A stretch of DNA of 60,291 nucleotides from Phenylobacterium aquaticum (GCF_022695515.1 NZ_JALDPT010000034.1:1-60291); one strand, 5' to 3'; positions 26,401 to 34,788 are shown, counted from the stretch's first letter. Numbers and translations are program-made. The notes: generated from the letters alone by a model not told the origin.

Positions 26401-26500
26401 CAACACCGGCGCCTTCGGCGGCGGTAACGGCAACACGTTCCCGCAGACCTACGACACCCTCGGCCGCAACATCTTCATGAGCGTCAGCGCCGAGTTCTAA
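23489..26500 (+). CDS. TonB-dependent receptor 2
   Basis: This paralogue of the previous receptor, about 1003 aa, has a signal peptide (RQRLLASSMICGAAIAGVSA, then TQAMAAEA), TonB box-like EVQEIVVTGSRI, plug (VDLRGLGPSRTVVLVNGRRL, GGASAVYGADAVAGVVNF) and barrel, ending NIFMSVSAEF. The barrel loops contain several Cys pairs (for example PCGGNTPQKSLAACQLSG and PCPASQCGS), more than in receptor 1, so the cargo may differ. The TTG at 23489 lies 7 nt after GGAGGG and matches the start arrangement of receptor 1; the ATG at 23498 is the alternative. It has its own terminator. Confidence 0.92.
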   Translation: MKSMTVRQRLLASSMICGAAIAGVSATQAMAAEAKATEVQEIVVTGSRIAQPNITSNSPLVTVTQEDVKVAGTATIDTLTNALPQVIGGQNLGQSINSNGTATVDLRGLGPSRTVVLVNGRRLQPGDPQSPVADLNSIPAALVERVDVVTGGASAVYGADAVAGVVNFLMVKNFQGVKMDAQYSFNEHGQQDSTVQAALKAANYKVPGHVTDGGQTSVSLVFGSNFDDDKGNITVYGTYFNSQPVTQSTRDYAACGLYSQPGPTSVNSAYDSYKCFGSSNGAYGKFRFLTAPGVTPPDTTHNFADNPNGSKTFVPSQGSFGYNFNTLSYLQRQDDRYTAGYYAHYQIAPKIELYSEFMFADDRSTAQYAPSGLFSGSGAVVGQSYFEVNCNNPLMSASQQTALCGAAAGTSAVGRMLAGYRFAAVPRTDAYSHTNYKINFGARGDLGDGWNYDIYAQYGTAAYQDTQGGYTSLSKIQKALLVDPTTGKCYSGGDCVPLNIFQALGAGISQDAYKYLLTPGLRNGNTIEQIVSGSITGDLGQYGVKTPWADQGLGVAAGAEYRRESLEYNVDNEYTLGDLSGGSQSKSVSGSFDVYELFGEARMPLVQDKPWIKTLSVTGGYRYSDYNTGVSTNTYKGEAEYAPTEDVRFRYSYNRAVRAPNIVNLFLPQTQNLFNGSDPCGGNTPQKSLAACQLSGVTAAQYGHIDPCPASQCGSITGGNPDLQPELADTYTYGAVFTPHFVPGLSLSVDYWNVRVRNIISAGIGGPAVTLSNCLSTGSSVYCSHIHRDATTGDLFGAGYVDATNTNTGFIQTKGIDVSGTYRTSFADWSLPDWGGLTFGLVGTYTKNYVTQPVTGGGTYECAGYFGVTCNNTAATGSVPTPKWRHRAKITWNTPWDVSATLTWRYIGSTKFDGNSTNAFLTNGIVDTIDAKLKAINYIDLSASYKVRTGLTLRAGVNNLFDQDPPRGDSVNTGAFGGGNGNTFPQTYDTLGRNIFMSVSAEF

Positions 26501-26526
26501 GTCCAGTCTGACTTGACTTCAGATGT

Positions 26527-26558
26527 GGCGGGTTGGCTTCGGCCAGCCCGCCATTTTT
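26527..26558 (+). terminator. terminator of TonB-dependent receptor 2
   Basis: GGCGGGTTGGC (26527-26537), a TTCG tetraloop and GCCAGCCCGCC (26542-26552), then ATTTTTG. This is a textbook intrinsic terminator with one G-T wobble. Confidence 0.9.
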
Positions 26559-26686
26559 GTATCTGGGCCTTGTCCCAGGCGCGGTCGGCGAGCCTGGGCG
26601 GGCGCGCGAAGGCGTACGGCCGCATGCGGCGGCATGGGTCGCGATTAGACGATAGGGCGTCGGACGTGCGGCGGGCGATCAGCCCG

Positions 26687-28297
26687 TCAGGCGTAGCCGT
26701 ACTTGTTGATCCAGGGCTGCAGGATCTCGATCGCCGGGCCCATGTGGCGCTCATAATTGCGCCAGTAGCCGACGCCGGAGGCGTTCAGCCCCTGCACCAC
26801 CTGGCCCGCGCTGGGCGTGCGGATGTCGCGCTGCTTCGCCGTCTCGACGAAGTTGCGCATGTTCTCGTCGAAATCCAGGCCGATGGCCTCGCACAGCTTG
26901 GCGATCTGGCCGTCGAAGTCGGCGATCATCGCCTCGTGGCTGTGCACGTGGAAGGTCAGGGGCAGGGTCTCGAAATAGACCTCGGCCAGATCCATGGTGG
27001 CGGCGTAATAGGCCGACAGCCGCTCCAGGTCGGCGAAGTCGTAGGTGGTGCGGTTCATCTCGAACCCGCGCCGGAAGCAGCTCAGCACCACGTCGCGCGG
27101 GTCGCGCCGGGCGAAGATGATCTTGGCCTTGGGGAACAGCTTGGCGATCAGCGGCAGGTACAGCGTCATGGACGGCTGCTTGTCCACGAAGGTCTTGCCC
27201 GCGACATCGATCCCGTAGTCGGCGATCCGCGCCCAATAGGCCGCGACCCGGGTCTCGATCTCCGCCTCGCTCAGGTTCATCAAGCCGCTGAGGCTGTCCT
27301 GGTCGAGGAAGAACTCGGTGATCTCCGGGTTCAGGGTCGGCTTTTCCTCCAGCGCGACCACCTGCGGGTGGCTGGCCAGGATCTGCTCCAGTAGCGTGGT
27401 CCCCGACCGCGGGAAGCCCACCAGGAACACGTGATTGACCTCCGGGCGCGCCGCTGCCGTGTGCGGGGCCGGGAAGGCCTTGATGTCCTGATCGAATTCG
27501 CGACGGATCCGGTTCGCGAGATCCAGCGCGGCCTCGTCGCCCTCGCCGGCGTGCTGCGGCGCATAGATGGCGCGCAGGATGGCGGCGCCGTCGCTATAGG
27601 CGGCGAAGGCCTCGTCATAGCGGCCGAGCGCGTCCAGGGCGTCGCCGTGCAGCCGGTCGAGCGCGGCGCGCTGCAGGGGCGCGATATTGGGTCGGTTGAT
27701 GCCCTCGGCGATCATCTTGGCGACCGCCTCATGGTGGCCGGCCTCGCCTTCAAGCGTCGCCAGCACCAGGAAGGCCGCCGGCTCGGTCGGGTCGAGCCGC
27801 AGGGCGGCCTCAGCATGGGCCCGGGCCTCGTCCCACTTGCGCTCATGCAGGGCCAGGATCGCCAGGGCGCCGCGCGGATCGGGATAGTTGGGGTCGAGCT
27901 GCGCCGCCCGCATCTGGGCGGTGCGCGCCTCCGCCACGTCCCCCAGCGCCCGCAGGGCCAGGCCCGCGCCATGGTGGGCCGGGGGGAAGTTGGGCTCATA
28001 GGTCAGGGCGGCGGCGAAGGCGCGCAGCGCATTGCGCGGCGCGGCCTGCTTCAGCCACGACTGGCCGATGGCGTTCAGGATGCTGGCGTCCTTGGGGGCC
28101 AGCTGGTGGGCCTGGTCGAGCAGCTTCAGCGAGCCCTCGAAATCGCCCTGGGTCTCCAGCCGGTGGGCGCAGAGATTGAACAGGGTCGGATGGCTCTCCC
28201 CCAGCGCGACGGCGACTTCAGCCAGATCGATGGCGCCGTCGATATCGTTGGCGGCCAGCTTCTGGTTGATGGAGTTGAAGAGCGTTTCGCGATCCAA
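26687..28297 (-). CDS. TPR-containing sulfotransferase
   Basis: This 536-aa protein has about 280 residues of TPR repeats (ALRAFAAALTYEPNFPPAHH, EARAHAEAALRLDPTEPAAF), then a PAPS-dependent sulfotransferase domain. The 5'-phosphosulfate loop FLVGFPRSGTTLLEQIL falls near residues 289-305 and the 3'-phosphate motif RRDPRDVVLSCFRRGF near 396-411. It transfers sulfate from PAPS to an acceptor. In this TPR-fused class the acceptor is unproven, but by analogy with tyrosylprotein sulfotransferase it could be a protein. It has no signal peptide. It points towards the receptors (convergent, about 190 nt away) and is followed upstream by the Asp/Asn hydroxylase gene on the same strand. Confidence 0.88.
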   Translation of the reverse strand: MDRETLFNSINQKLAANDIDGAIDLAEVAVALGESHPTLFNLCAHRLETQGDFEGSLKLLDQAHQLAPKDASILNAIGQSWLKQAAPRNALRAFAAALTYEPNFPPAHHGAGLALRALGDVAEARTAQMRAAQLDPNYPDPRGALAILALHERKWDEARAHAEAALRLDPTEPAAFLVLATLEGEAGHHEAVAKMIAEGINRPNIAPLQRAALDRLHGDALDALGRYDEAFAAYSDGAAILRAIYAPQHAGEGDEAALDLANRIRREFDQDIKAFPAPHTAAARPEVNHVFLVGFPRSGTTLLEQILASHPQVVALEEKPTLNPEITEFFLDQDSLSGLMNLSEAEIETRVAAYWARIADYGIDVAGKTFVDKQPSMTLYLPLIAKLFPKAKIIFARRDPRDVVLSCFRRGFEMNRTTYDFADLERLSAYYAATMDLAEVYFETLPLTFHVHSHEAMIADFDGQIAKLCEAIGLDFDENMRNFVETAKQRDIRTPSAGQVVQGLNASGVGYWRNYERHMGPAIEILQPWINKYGYA

Positions 28298-28358
28298 GTT
28301 TCGATCTCAAGGCCGGAGAATAGGGGAGGGCGGGCGCAGGCTTTGGCGCGCCCGACTG

Positions 28359-29555
28359 TCAGATGGCTTCGGAATAGGCCACGGCTTCGTTGTGGAACGC
28401 GTCCACCGCCCCGAGAATGGCGGCGTACATTTCACGTTCGTAGTCCGTGAGATAGGGGTTCCAGATATCGGCGATCAGGATGACGCGCAATTGGTCGCTG
28501 TCGTTCCAGGCCTCATGCTCGATGGTGTCGTCGAACACCCAGGCCTTGCCGGGCTTCCACTCACGGGTCTCCGACCCCACCCGGAAGCCGCAGTGATTGG
28601 GCACGATCAGCGGCAGGTGGACCACCATGCGGGTGTTCGATACCCCGTGGTGCGGCGGGATCTTGGTGCGCGGCTTCAGCGCCGAGAAGATCGCCACCGG
28701 CGAGCGGTTGGGCACGACGGGCTGCGGCAGGAGGGCCAGGGCCTCCAGCGTCTTGGGAAAGCGCGGGGCGTTCTCCTCCACCACCCGGCCGTTCGACTTC
28801 ATGGCCAGGGACGACCAAGTGTCGGAGTGATTGAGCAGCTTCCACTGGTCGACGGGGGCGTCCATCGGCAGCTGCACATAGGGGGCGAAGGTCTTGGCCC
28901 CGCGGTCCAGCTCGGCCTGCAGCTCGGCCAGGATGTCCGGGAAATAGCCCTCGAAGGCGTCCATCCACGGGAACATCTCGTCGTCAAAGAACTCGATCGG
29001 CGGCAAGCCCGGGAAATAATAGTCGGTCGGCTTCTGCGGATAGCTGGGCTTCTTGCCGCTGATGATGTCCAGGAACCGGTTCACCCGCTGGCGGTCGCGC
29101 GCGCCCTCCCGCCCCGACTTGGCGTCCACCGCCGACCAGACCTCGCGGTTGAAGTCTGAGAGATAGGTCTCATAGACCGCCTGCGCCCGGGCCAGCGCGG
29201 TCTGGGTGGGCGGATCCAGCTGCTCGATCGGCGGCGCGAACAGCAGGGCCAGCGCATAGGTCCGCCCCGCCTTGGGCATGTTCCCCTGACGGTCGAAGAT
29301 CGAGCCCTTCATCAGAAGCGCGTGGAACGAGCGCGGCTCGACGCCCAGCGCGTGGTTCAGGGCGTCCAGCGCCGCCTCGCTGTCGCCGGAGGCGCGCAAC
29401 AGGCCGGCATAGTTCAGCCAGGCGCCCAGATTGTCCGGCTGCAGCTCCAGCGCCCGCTTCAGGATCGTCAGGGCCCGCGCCGGATCGGCCCCGGCCAGGG
29501 TGCGCAGGGCCGGGGAATTGATGTCGACGGGGGAGGGGGCGCCGGTGTCAGACAT
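28359..29555 (-). CDS. TPR-containing aspartyl/asparaginyl beta-hydroxylase
   Basis: This 398-aa protein has an N-terminal TPR-like part (ARALTILKRALELQPDNLGA, then ALDALNHALGVEPRSFHAL). A C-terminal Asp/Asn hydroxylase domain follows, with IPPHHGVSNTRMVVHLPLIV near residue 297 onwards (first iron His and 2OG-binding Arg) and DDTIEHEAWNDSDQLRVI near 341 onwards (second iron His). Such domains beta-hydroxylate Asp/Asn in proteins (AspH) or a lipid A acyl chain (LpxO). The TPR fusion favours a polypeptide substrate. It is upstream of the TPR-sulfotransferase gene, with 61 nt between, so an operon is likely. Confidence 0.87.
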   Translation of the reverse strand: MSDTGAPSPVDINSPALRTLAGADPARALTILKRALELQPDNLGAWLNYAGLLRASGDSEAALDALNHALGVEPRSFHALLMKGSIFDRQGNMPKAGRTYALALLFAPPIEQLDPPTQTALARAQAVYETYLSDFNREVWSAVDAKSGREGARDRQRVNRFLDIISGKKPSYPQKPTDYYFPGLPPIEFFDDEMFPWMDAFEGYFPDILAELQAELDRGAKTFAPYVQLPMDAPVDQWKLLNHSDTWSSLAMKSNGRVVEENAPRFPKTLEALALLPQPVVPNRSPVAIFSALKPRTKIPPHHGVSNTRMVVHLPLIVPNHCGFRVGSETREWKPGKAWVFDDTIEHEAWNDSDQLRVILIADIWNPYLTDYEREMYAAILGAVDAFHNEAVAYSEAI

Positions 29556-29650
29556 CGCTCATGAATTCCATATGCGCCACGGCCGCGGCCTGCAGAACGC
29601 CCGCTGTCCGGGCGCTTAAACGGAAATCACCCGATGCGTCCGCGGTCAAC

Positions 29651-30211
29651 CTAACGCTGACGCTGCACCCGCACGCCGGGCTTGCCGTCCAGGGACAGGA
29701 AGAAGCTTCCGACCGCGCCGCGGGTCACGACCCCCTTCATGCCCTTCTTCGGCTTGGGCCACAGCTCGGACTGGTCGAACTGGCGCCACACCGCCCCGTC
29801 CTCGAAGGTGAAGTACATGTGGCCGTCCTGGCCAACCTGGGCCTGGTCGAGCACCACCTCGAGGCGCTCGTCCACCTCGTCCTTGGTCGCCCCGCCGGGC
29901 GTCAGCATGGACAGGCTGGGCAGGGACAGACCGAAGGCCTGGCGCTTCATGGAGCGGATCTGCTCGCGGTCCACCACCACCACGTCGCCCTTGGCGGCCG
30001 CGGTGTCGAACTGGGCGGCGACGGCGTCGAAACAGGCCAGCCGGACCTGCGGATCGGTCTTGGCCCGGCAGTCCAGCAGGTTTTGCAGGATGGCCGACCG
30101 GTCCGGGCCCGCCGGCTTGGCCGCGGCGCTCGGGGTCGCGAACCCCAGGGCGGCGGCGGCGAGGGCGACGGCGAGGCCGGCCTGGCCCATGCGCTTGGAC
30201 GATGTGGTCAC
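29651..30211 (-). CDS. small periplasmic protein, CxAKTD...RLACYDA family (copy B)
   Basis: This 186-aa paralogue of 19062-19652 has a signal peptide (GLAVALAAAALGFATPSAAA), the Cys-bearing CRAKTDPQVRLACFDAVA motif, the VVDREQIRSMKRQAFGLS motif and a C-terminal beta part ending VGSFFLSLDGKPGVRVQRQR. The function is unknown. It lies 19 nt downstream of the SppA gene on the same strand and upstream of the Asp/Asn hydroxylase gene, so it is probably part of their transcript. Confidence 0.75.
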   Translation of the reverse strand: MTTSSKRMGQAGLAVALAAAALGFATPSAAAKPAGPDRSAILQNLLDCRAKTDPQVRLACFDAVAAQFDTAAAKGDVVVVDREQIRSMKRQAFGLSLPSLSMLTPGGATKDEVDERLEVVLDQAQVGQDGHMYFTFEDGAVWRQFDQSELWPKPKKGMKGVVTRGAVGSFFLSLDGKPGVRVQRQR

Positions 30212-30230
30212 GGTTCAGCTCCCCTCAAGT

Positions 30231-32006
30231 CTAGCGGGCCATGCGCGGCGCGAGCACCGTGGCGCCGGCCCCGCCCATCCGCGTCGCGGCCATCTGATCG
30301 AGCAGGCTCTGGGCGCGCGGGTCGCCCATGATCCAGGCCGCCGCGGCCAGGGTCCGCACCGAGGTCGCCGAAACGCCCAGCGCGTGCTCGAAGGCCTGGA
30401 ACGGCGAGACCTGGGGCGTCATGCGGCGCAGGCGCGCCTCGCCCTTGATTTCGGCCAGGGCCTTGGCCTTGTCCACGGCCTGATAGAAGCCGCCGATCTC
30501 GTCCACCAGGCCCAGCTGGCGGGCCTGGGCGCCGGTCCAGACCCGGCCCTTGGCGATTTGGCGCACCCGGTCGGGCGACAGCTTGCGGCCCTCGGCGACG
30601 CGCGCGACGAAGTTGGCGTAGATCCGGTCCATCCATCCGGCGAAAGCGGCCCGGTCGGCCGGGGTGAATTCGCGGCCCATGCCGAAGGCGCCGGCATAGT
30701 CGCCGCCCACCGTCGTCTGGCGCACGTCCACCCCGAACTTGGCCAGAGCGGGCCCGAGATCGAACTTGCCGCCATAGACCCCGATCGAGCCGGTGAGCGT
30801 GGTGGGCTCGGCCACGATCGCTGAGGCCTCCGACGAGATCCAGTATCCGCCCGAGGCGGCATAGGTGCCCATCGAGACCACCACCGGCTTGTGGGCCGCC
30901 TTGGCGGCGCGAACGGCGGCCAGGATCTGTTCGGACGCGGTGTCCGACCCGCCGGGGGAATTCACCCGGAAGACGATGGCCTTCACGTCCTTGTTCTCCG
31001 CCGCGTCATAGATCGCCTTGGAGACGTCGTCGGAATAGACGGTCGAGCCGCCCGAGAACGGATTTGCGGTCCCGTCATGGCCGGTGACGATCGGCCCCTC
31101 GGCCTCGACCACGGCGATCACAGGCCCCGAGCCGCCGCCCCCGTCGCGGCTGGCGCGCAGATAATCGTCGAAGTCGACGAGCTTGGCGTTCGATCCGGCC
31201 TTGGCCAGGATGGCGTCCTGCGCCTCCTTCACCTGGCCCACCTTGTCGATCAACCCGACCTTCTGGGCGTCCTCGGCCAGATAGGGCCCGGCCTCCAGGG
31301 TCTTGGTCAGGGCCAGGGGATTGATCTTGCGGTCGACGGCCGCGGTCGCCACCGCCGTGCGATAGACCGACCCCATCCACGAGGTCTCCGACTCCTTATG
31401 GGCCGGGGTGTAGTCGTCATAGAGGTAGGGATTGACCGCGTTCTTGTACTCATAGCGCTGCTCGTACTGGGCCTTGACCCCGTACTTGTCGAAGAAGCGC
31501 TTGAAGAAGATGTCCTCGTTGGACAGGCCCACGGCCTGGAACGAGGCGCCCGGCTGCATCCACAGCTGGTCGGTCGCCGCGCCCAGCATATAGGTCGAGG
31601 TGATCATGCCCGAGGGATAGAGCCCCTGGCTGTGGGCATAGACCGGCTTGCCGGCCGCCCGGAAATGCTTGAGCGCCAGCCGAATCTCGTCGGCCGACGC
31701 CGGCTCGATCCCGCCTTCGGGCAGGCGGATCAGCACGCCGGCCACCTTGTCGTCGGTCTCGGCCTTCCGCAGGGTCTGGATCACGCTCATCACCGACATC
31801 GACCGGCGGCCGAAGGCGGCGAAGGGATTGTTGGGGTCCTGATCGGTCAGGGGATCGCGCAGGTCCAGGTTCAGGACCGCATGGGCCGGAACCGGGTCGG
31901 GCTTGGTCGCGCCGGCGGCCATGACGATCAGCAGGAACGGCACCCCCACCAGGAACAGCACGAGGCCGGCGAACACGCCTGCCGTGGTGATCAGGAACTG
32001 CTTCAT
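30231..32006 (-). CDS. sppA: signal peptide peptidase SppA, long (67K-type) form
   Basis: This 591-aa protein has an N-terminal membrane anchor (about residues 6-32) and two S49 repeats, as in E. coli SppA. The general base K188 lies in RYEYKNAVNPY in the first repeat, and the nucleophile S385 in MGTYAASGGYW in the second. RVNSPGGSDTASE and LTGSIGVYGGKFD are further landmarks. It cuts remnant signal peptides and other peptides within or at the inner membrane. Placed among peptide permease, receptor and side-chain-modifying genes, it could process a peptide cargo, though a housekeeping role is equally possible. Confidence 0.92.
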   Translation of the reverse strand: MKQFLITTAGVFAGLVLFLVGVPFLLIVMAAGATKPDPVPAHAVLNLDLRDPLTDQDPNNPFAAFGRRSMSVMSVIQTLRKAETDDKVAGVLIRLPEGGIEPASADEIRLALKHFRAAGKPVYAHSQGLYPSGMITSTYMLGAATDQLWMQPGASFQAVGLSNEDIFFKRFFDKYGVKAQYEQRYEYKNAVNPYLYDDYTPAHKESETSWMGSVYRTAVATAAVDRKINPLALTKTLEAGPYLAEDAQKVGLIDKVGQVKEAQDAILAKAGSNAKLVDFDDYLRASRDGGGGSGPVIAVVEAEGPIVTGHDGTANPFSGGSTVYSDDVSKAIYDAAENKDVKAIVFRVNSPGGSDTASEQILAAVRAAKAAHKPVVVSMGTYAASGGYWISSEASAIVAEPTTLTGSIGVYGGKFDLGPALAKFGVDVRQTTVGGDYAGAFGMGREFTPADRAAFAGWMDRIYANFVARVAEGRKLSPDRVRQIAKGRVWTGAQARQLGLVDEIGGFYQAVDKAKALAEIKGEARLRRMTPQVSPFQAFEHALGVSATSVRTLAAAAWIMGDPRAQSLLDQMAATRMGGAGATVLAPRMAR

Positions 32007-32071
32007 TCGAATCCCGGGTGAGGAGGAAGGCTTACGCTATATCGGGCCGCAGTTCGCGCAAATGAAGAGCC

Positions 32072-32091
32072 CTCAACCCCCAGGGGTTGAG
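32072..32091 (-). terminator. hairpin between the TPR-oxygenase B and SppA genes
   Basis: CTCAACCCC (32072-32080) and GGGGTTGAG (32083-32091) form a perfect 9-bp stem with only 2 nt between them. It lies downstream of the TPR-oxygenase gene and upstream of sppA. There is no strong T-tract, so it may be an attenuator rather than a terminator. Confidence 0.5.
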
Positions 32092-32124
32092 AATTCCGTC
32101 CCCCTGCGGCTTTCGGGCGCGAGA

Positions 32125-33620
32125 TCAGACCGGCGTGACGTCAAAGGCGATGGTCAGCCGCCGCTCCGGCGTCGAGAACGGGATCACTCCGTGCCACATA
32201 TAGGAGGGGAACAGCACCAGCCGGCCCGGCCTGGGCTCGACGAAACGCTCCGGCGGGCAGGGGGGATCGAGCGTGATCGGCGGCTCGCCGAAACTCAGCC
32301 AGCCCTCATGGGCCGCGGACCCGGCGATCACCTGGGGCGTGGCCACATAGAAGACCGACGAGATCCAGCCCTCCATGTGCAGGTGATTGCTGTGCGACCC
32401 GCCGGGCCCCAGCAGCACCGACCAGGCGCCATGCACCTGCTGCGCGCCGGTGTTGCGCGATCTCAGGGGATCGGCGCCCGGCCCCAGCGCGGCCGCGTAG
32501 TCGGCGATGGCCGGGGCGAACTGGCGGAAGGCGGCCTGAATCGCCGGATCATCCGACCCGGTCAGCAGGTGCGAGATCTGGCTGCCCTGGCGCACCGACT
32601 GGTTGGCGGGCTCTCTTATATAGAGGTGCTGGGCCGACAGCGCCGCGTCCAGATCGGCCAGAAACGTCCCCATGTCGATCCAGCCGTCCGGGGTCGGCAG
32701 GTCGAAGATCCGCACCAGGCCGTCATAGTCGTAAAGCGTCGCATAGAGCGGGTCGCCGGCCTGGCGGGCGGCCACGGCGGCCCAGCCCCACAGCGACTGG
32801 TTGGCGGGCGCCCGCTCAAGCCCCTGGAGGGCCGCCTGCAGCGCCTCGGCCGGCCGACCCAGGGCCAGGGCCGCGATACAGACCTGATTGAGCACGGCGG
32901 GCTCGCCGGGGGCGAGCGCCAGGGCCCGGCGCGCCAGGGCCTCGGCCTCGGTGGCCAGGCCGATATTCATCGCCGCCTGGGACGCCGCCAGCTGCAGCGG
33001 TCCCACATTCGGCGCCTGGGCGCAGGCGGTCTTCAACAGCGTCCAGGCCTGTTCGCCCTGGCCGGCGGCCCGCATCTGGTCGGCCTGGCGCATGCGCACC
33101 AGGGGAACCGGCGCGCCGGCCCGCTCGGCGGCGTTCAGCACCTCCAGGGCGGCGGTCAGATCGCCCCGTCGCATCCAGACCAGATTGGCCAGCTCCGCCG
33201 ACCAGGCGACCTCGGCGGGGCGGCGGCGCAGGGCCTGGCCCAGGGCGGCCTCGCCCTCGTCCAGCCGGCCGGCGGCGATCAGGGCGCGGCCATGGACCAG
33301 CCAGGTCTCCGGCGCGTCCAACCCCAGCCGGAACGCCGTCTGCGTCGCCGTGATCGCCTCGCCGGCCCGGCCCAGGTCGCCCAGGGTGGCCCCCAGATTG
33401 TGCCAGGCGATCCGGGCCTCCGGAAACCTGCGCACCGCCTCGCGGTCGCTGGCCAGCGCCTCTTGTCGGCGACCCAGCCCTTGAGCGCGGCCGCGTGCAG
33501 GGCGAAGGTGCGGGGGATGGCGTCGGGGCGGGACAACAGGGGATCGAGAGCGGTCAGAGCGGCGGCGAACCGCCCGGCCGCGATCTGGGCCGCCGCCTGG
33601 TCCAAAATGGTCTTGCTCAA
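32125..33620 (-). pseudogene. TPR protein with 2OG-Fe(II) oxygenase domain (copy B), frameshifted
   Basis: This is a paralogue of 17558-19057 with the same order: TPR repeats, then YDYDGLVRIFDLPTPDGW and the oxygenase motifs GSHSNHLHMEGWISS and YMWHGVIPF...RLTIAFD. The first 50 or so residues (TTG start at 33620, SKTILDQAAAQIAAGRFAAA) are in a different frame from the rest. The switch is at CTCTT, 33460-33464. One added C there joins ALKGWVADK to EALASDREAVRRFPEARIAW, matching copy A. All catalytic residues remain, so this is either a recent inactivation or a sequencing error. An internal Met (33435) could start a shorter protein. Confidence 0.75.
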
Positions 33621-33725
33621 GCCCCGGCCTTTGCGCGAACGCGTCCCCGCCGACTGTGTCGCCCGGATCACGGGGTTCGGCAATCCATGTTATCCCGTTC
33701 GACCCTATAGGAGCCGACCCCCGGC

Positions 33726-34466
33726 ATGACCGCGCGGCAGTATCTCAATCCGGCCCTCGACCGGGCGGCCCTGGCCCAGGCCTTCGCGGTCGCCGGCCGT
33801 CTGCATGTCCCCGACATCCTGGCCCCCGACTTCGCCGCCGAGCTGGCGGCCGCCATGGCCGCTGAGGTGCCCTGGACGCGGGCCTTCACCGTCAATGGCA
33901 AGGGCTACGACATCGCGCTCGCGGCCCAGGCGGAGACCCCCGCCGACGTCATGGCCGCCGTGGAGGCCGCGATCGCCGAGGGCGGCCGCACCGGCTTTCA
34001 ATATGACTATGAGCGCTTCCGGGTCAGCGACGAGGTCGAGGCCGGCCGCCGGCCCGCCGGCGACCTCGCCCCCCTGGGCCAGCTCTATGATCTGTGGAAC
34101 AGCGACGCCTTCCTGGGCCTGATCCACGACATCACCGGCGACGATCGCGCCCTCTATTGCGACGCCCAGGCCACCCGCTACCGGGCCGGCCATTTCCTCA
34201 CCACCCATGATGACGACGTGGAGGGCAAGCACCGGCTCTGCGCCTATGTGCTGAACCTCACCCCCGTCTGGCGCGCGGAGTGGGGCGGCCTCCTGCTGTT
34301 CCACGACGCCGAAGGCCACATCGACCAGGGCTTCACGCCCAAGTTCAACGCGCTCAACCTGTTCCGCGTCCCTCAGGTCCACAGCGTCAGCCAGACAGCG
34401 GGATTCGTGACGGGTGAGCGGCTGTCGGTGACGGGATGGATCAGGAGCCGGAGGCCGGAGGGGTGA
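33726..34466 (+). CDS. 2OG-Fe(II) oxygenase, prolyl-4-hydroxylase-like
   Basis: This 246-aa protein has a prolyl-hydroxylase-type double-stranded beta helix: YRAGHFLTTHDDDVEGKHR gives the HxD iron pair (T-H-D-D), YVLNLTPVWRAEWGGLLLF the core strands, and VPQVHSVSQTAGFVTGERLSVTGWIR the distal iron His and the 2OG-binding Arg. It resembles the Tpa1/Ofd1 oxygenases that hydroxylate Pro in ribosomal protein uS12, and P4H-like enzymes. The substrate here is not known. It is transcribed divergently from the TPR-oxygenase copy B (about 105 nt apart) and is the fourth 2OG-type enzyme of this locus. Confidence 0.85.
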   Translation: MTARQYLNPALDRAALAQAFAVAGRLHVPDILAPDFAAELAAAMAAEVPWTRAFTVNGKGYDIALAAQAETPADVMAAVEAAIAEGGRTGFQYDYERFRVSDEVEAGRRPAGDLAPLGQLYDLWNSDAFLGLIHDITGDDRALYCDAQATRYRAGHFLTTHDDDVEGKHRLCAYVLNLTPVWRAEWGGLLLFHDAEGHIDQGFTPKFNALNLFRVPQVHSVSQTAGFVTGERLSVTGWIRSRRPEG

Positions 34467-34511
34467 TGTCTTGGGAAGGATCGCCCCGTCGGGATCGGGG
34501 GAAGGTCCTCT

Positions 34512-34588
34512 TGGTCGGAGTGGCAGGATTTGAACCTGCGACCCCCGCGTCCCGAACGCGGTGCTCTACCAGACTGAGCCACACTCCG
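34512..34588 (-). tRNA. tRNA-Pro (anticodon CGG)
   Basis: The minus strand folds into a full cloverleaf: acceptor CGGAGTG/CACTCCG, anticodon stem CCGCG/CGCGG with loop TTCGGGA (anticodon CGG, reading CCG) and a GGTTCAAATCC T-arm. CCA is encoded. Confidence 0.95.
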
Positions 34589-34714
34589 ACTTGAGGAGGG
34601 CGCTATATAGAGGAGGGAATTCCTGGCCGCAAGCGACGTCGAGGCCGTTGCATCGACGAATTCGTTGCGCTATCCACACGCCCTCGCGCGGGCCCAGCCC
34701 GTCGCCGTTCCTGC

Positions 34715-34788
34715 TGGGGAATGGTGTAATGGTAACACTGCGGTTTTTGGTACCGTCATTCTAGGTTCGAGTCCTAGTTCCCCAGCCA
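34715..34788 (+). tRNA. tRNA-Gln (anticodon TTG)
   Basis: This is a 74-nt cloverleaf: acceptor TGGGGAA/TTCCCCA, anticodon loop TTTTGGT (anticodon TTG) between GCGGT and ACCGT, and T-arm CTAGG TTCGAGT CCTAG. It has discriminator G and an encoded CCA. It is divergent from the tRNA-Pro gene. Confidence 0.95.
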
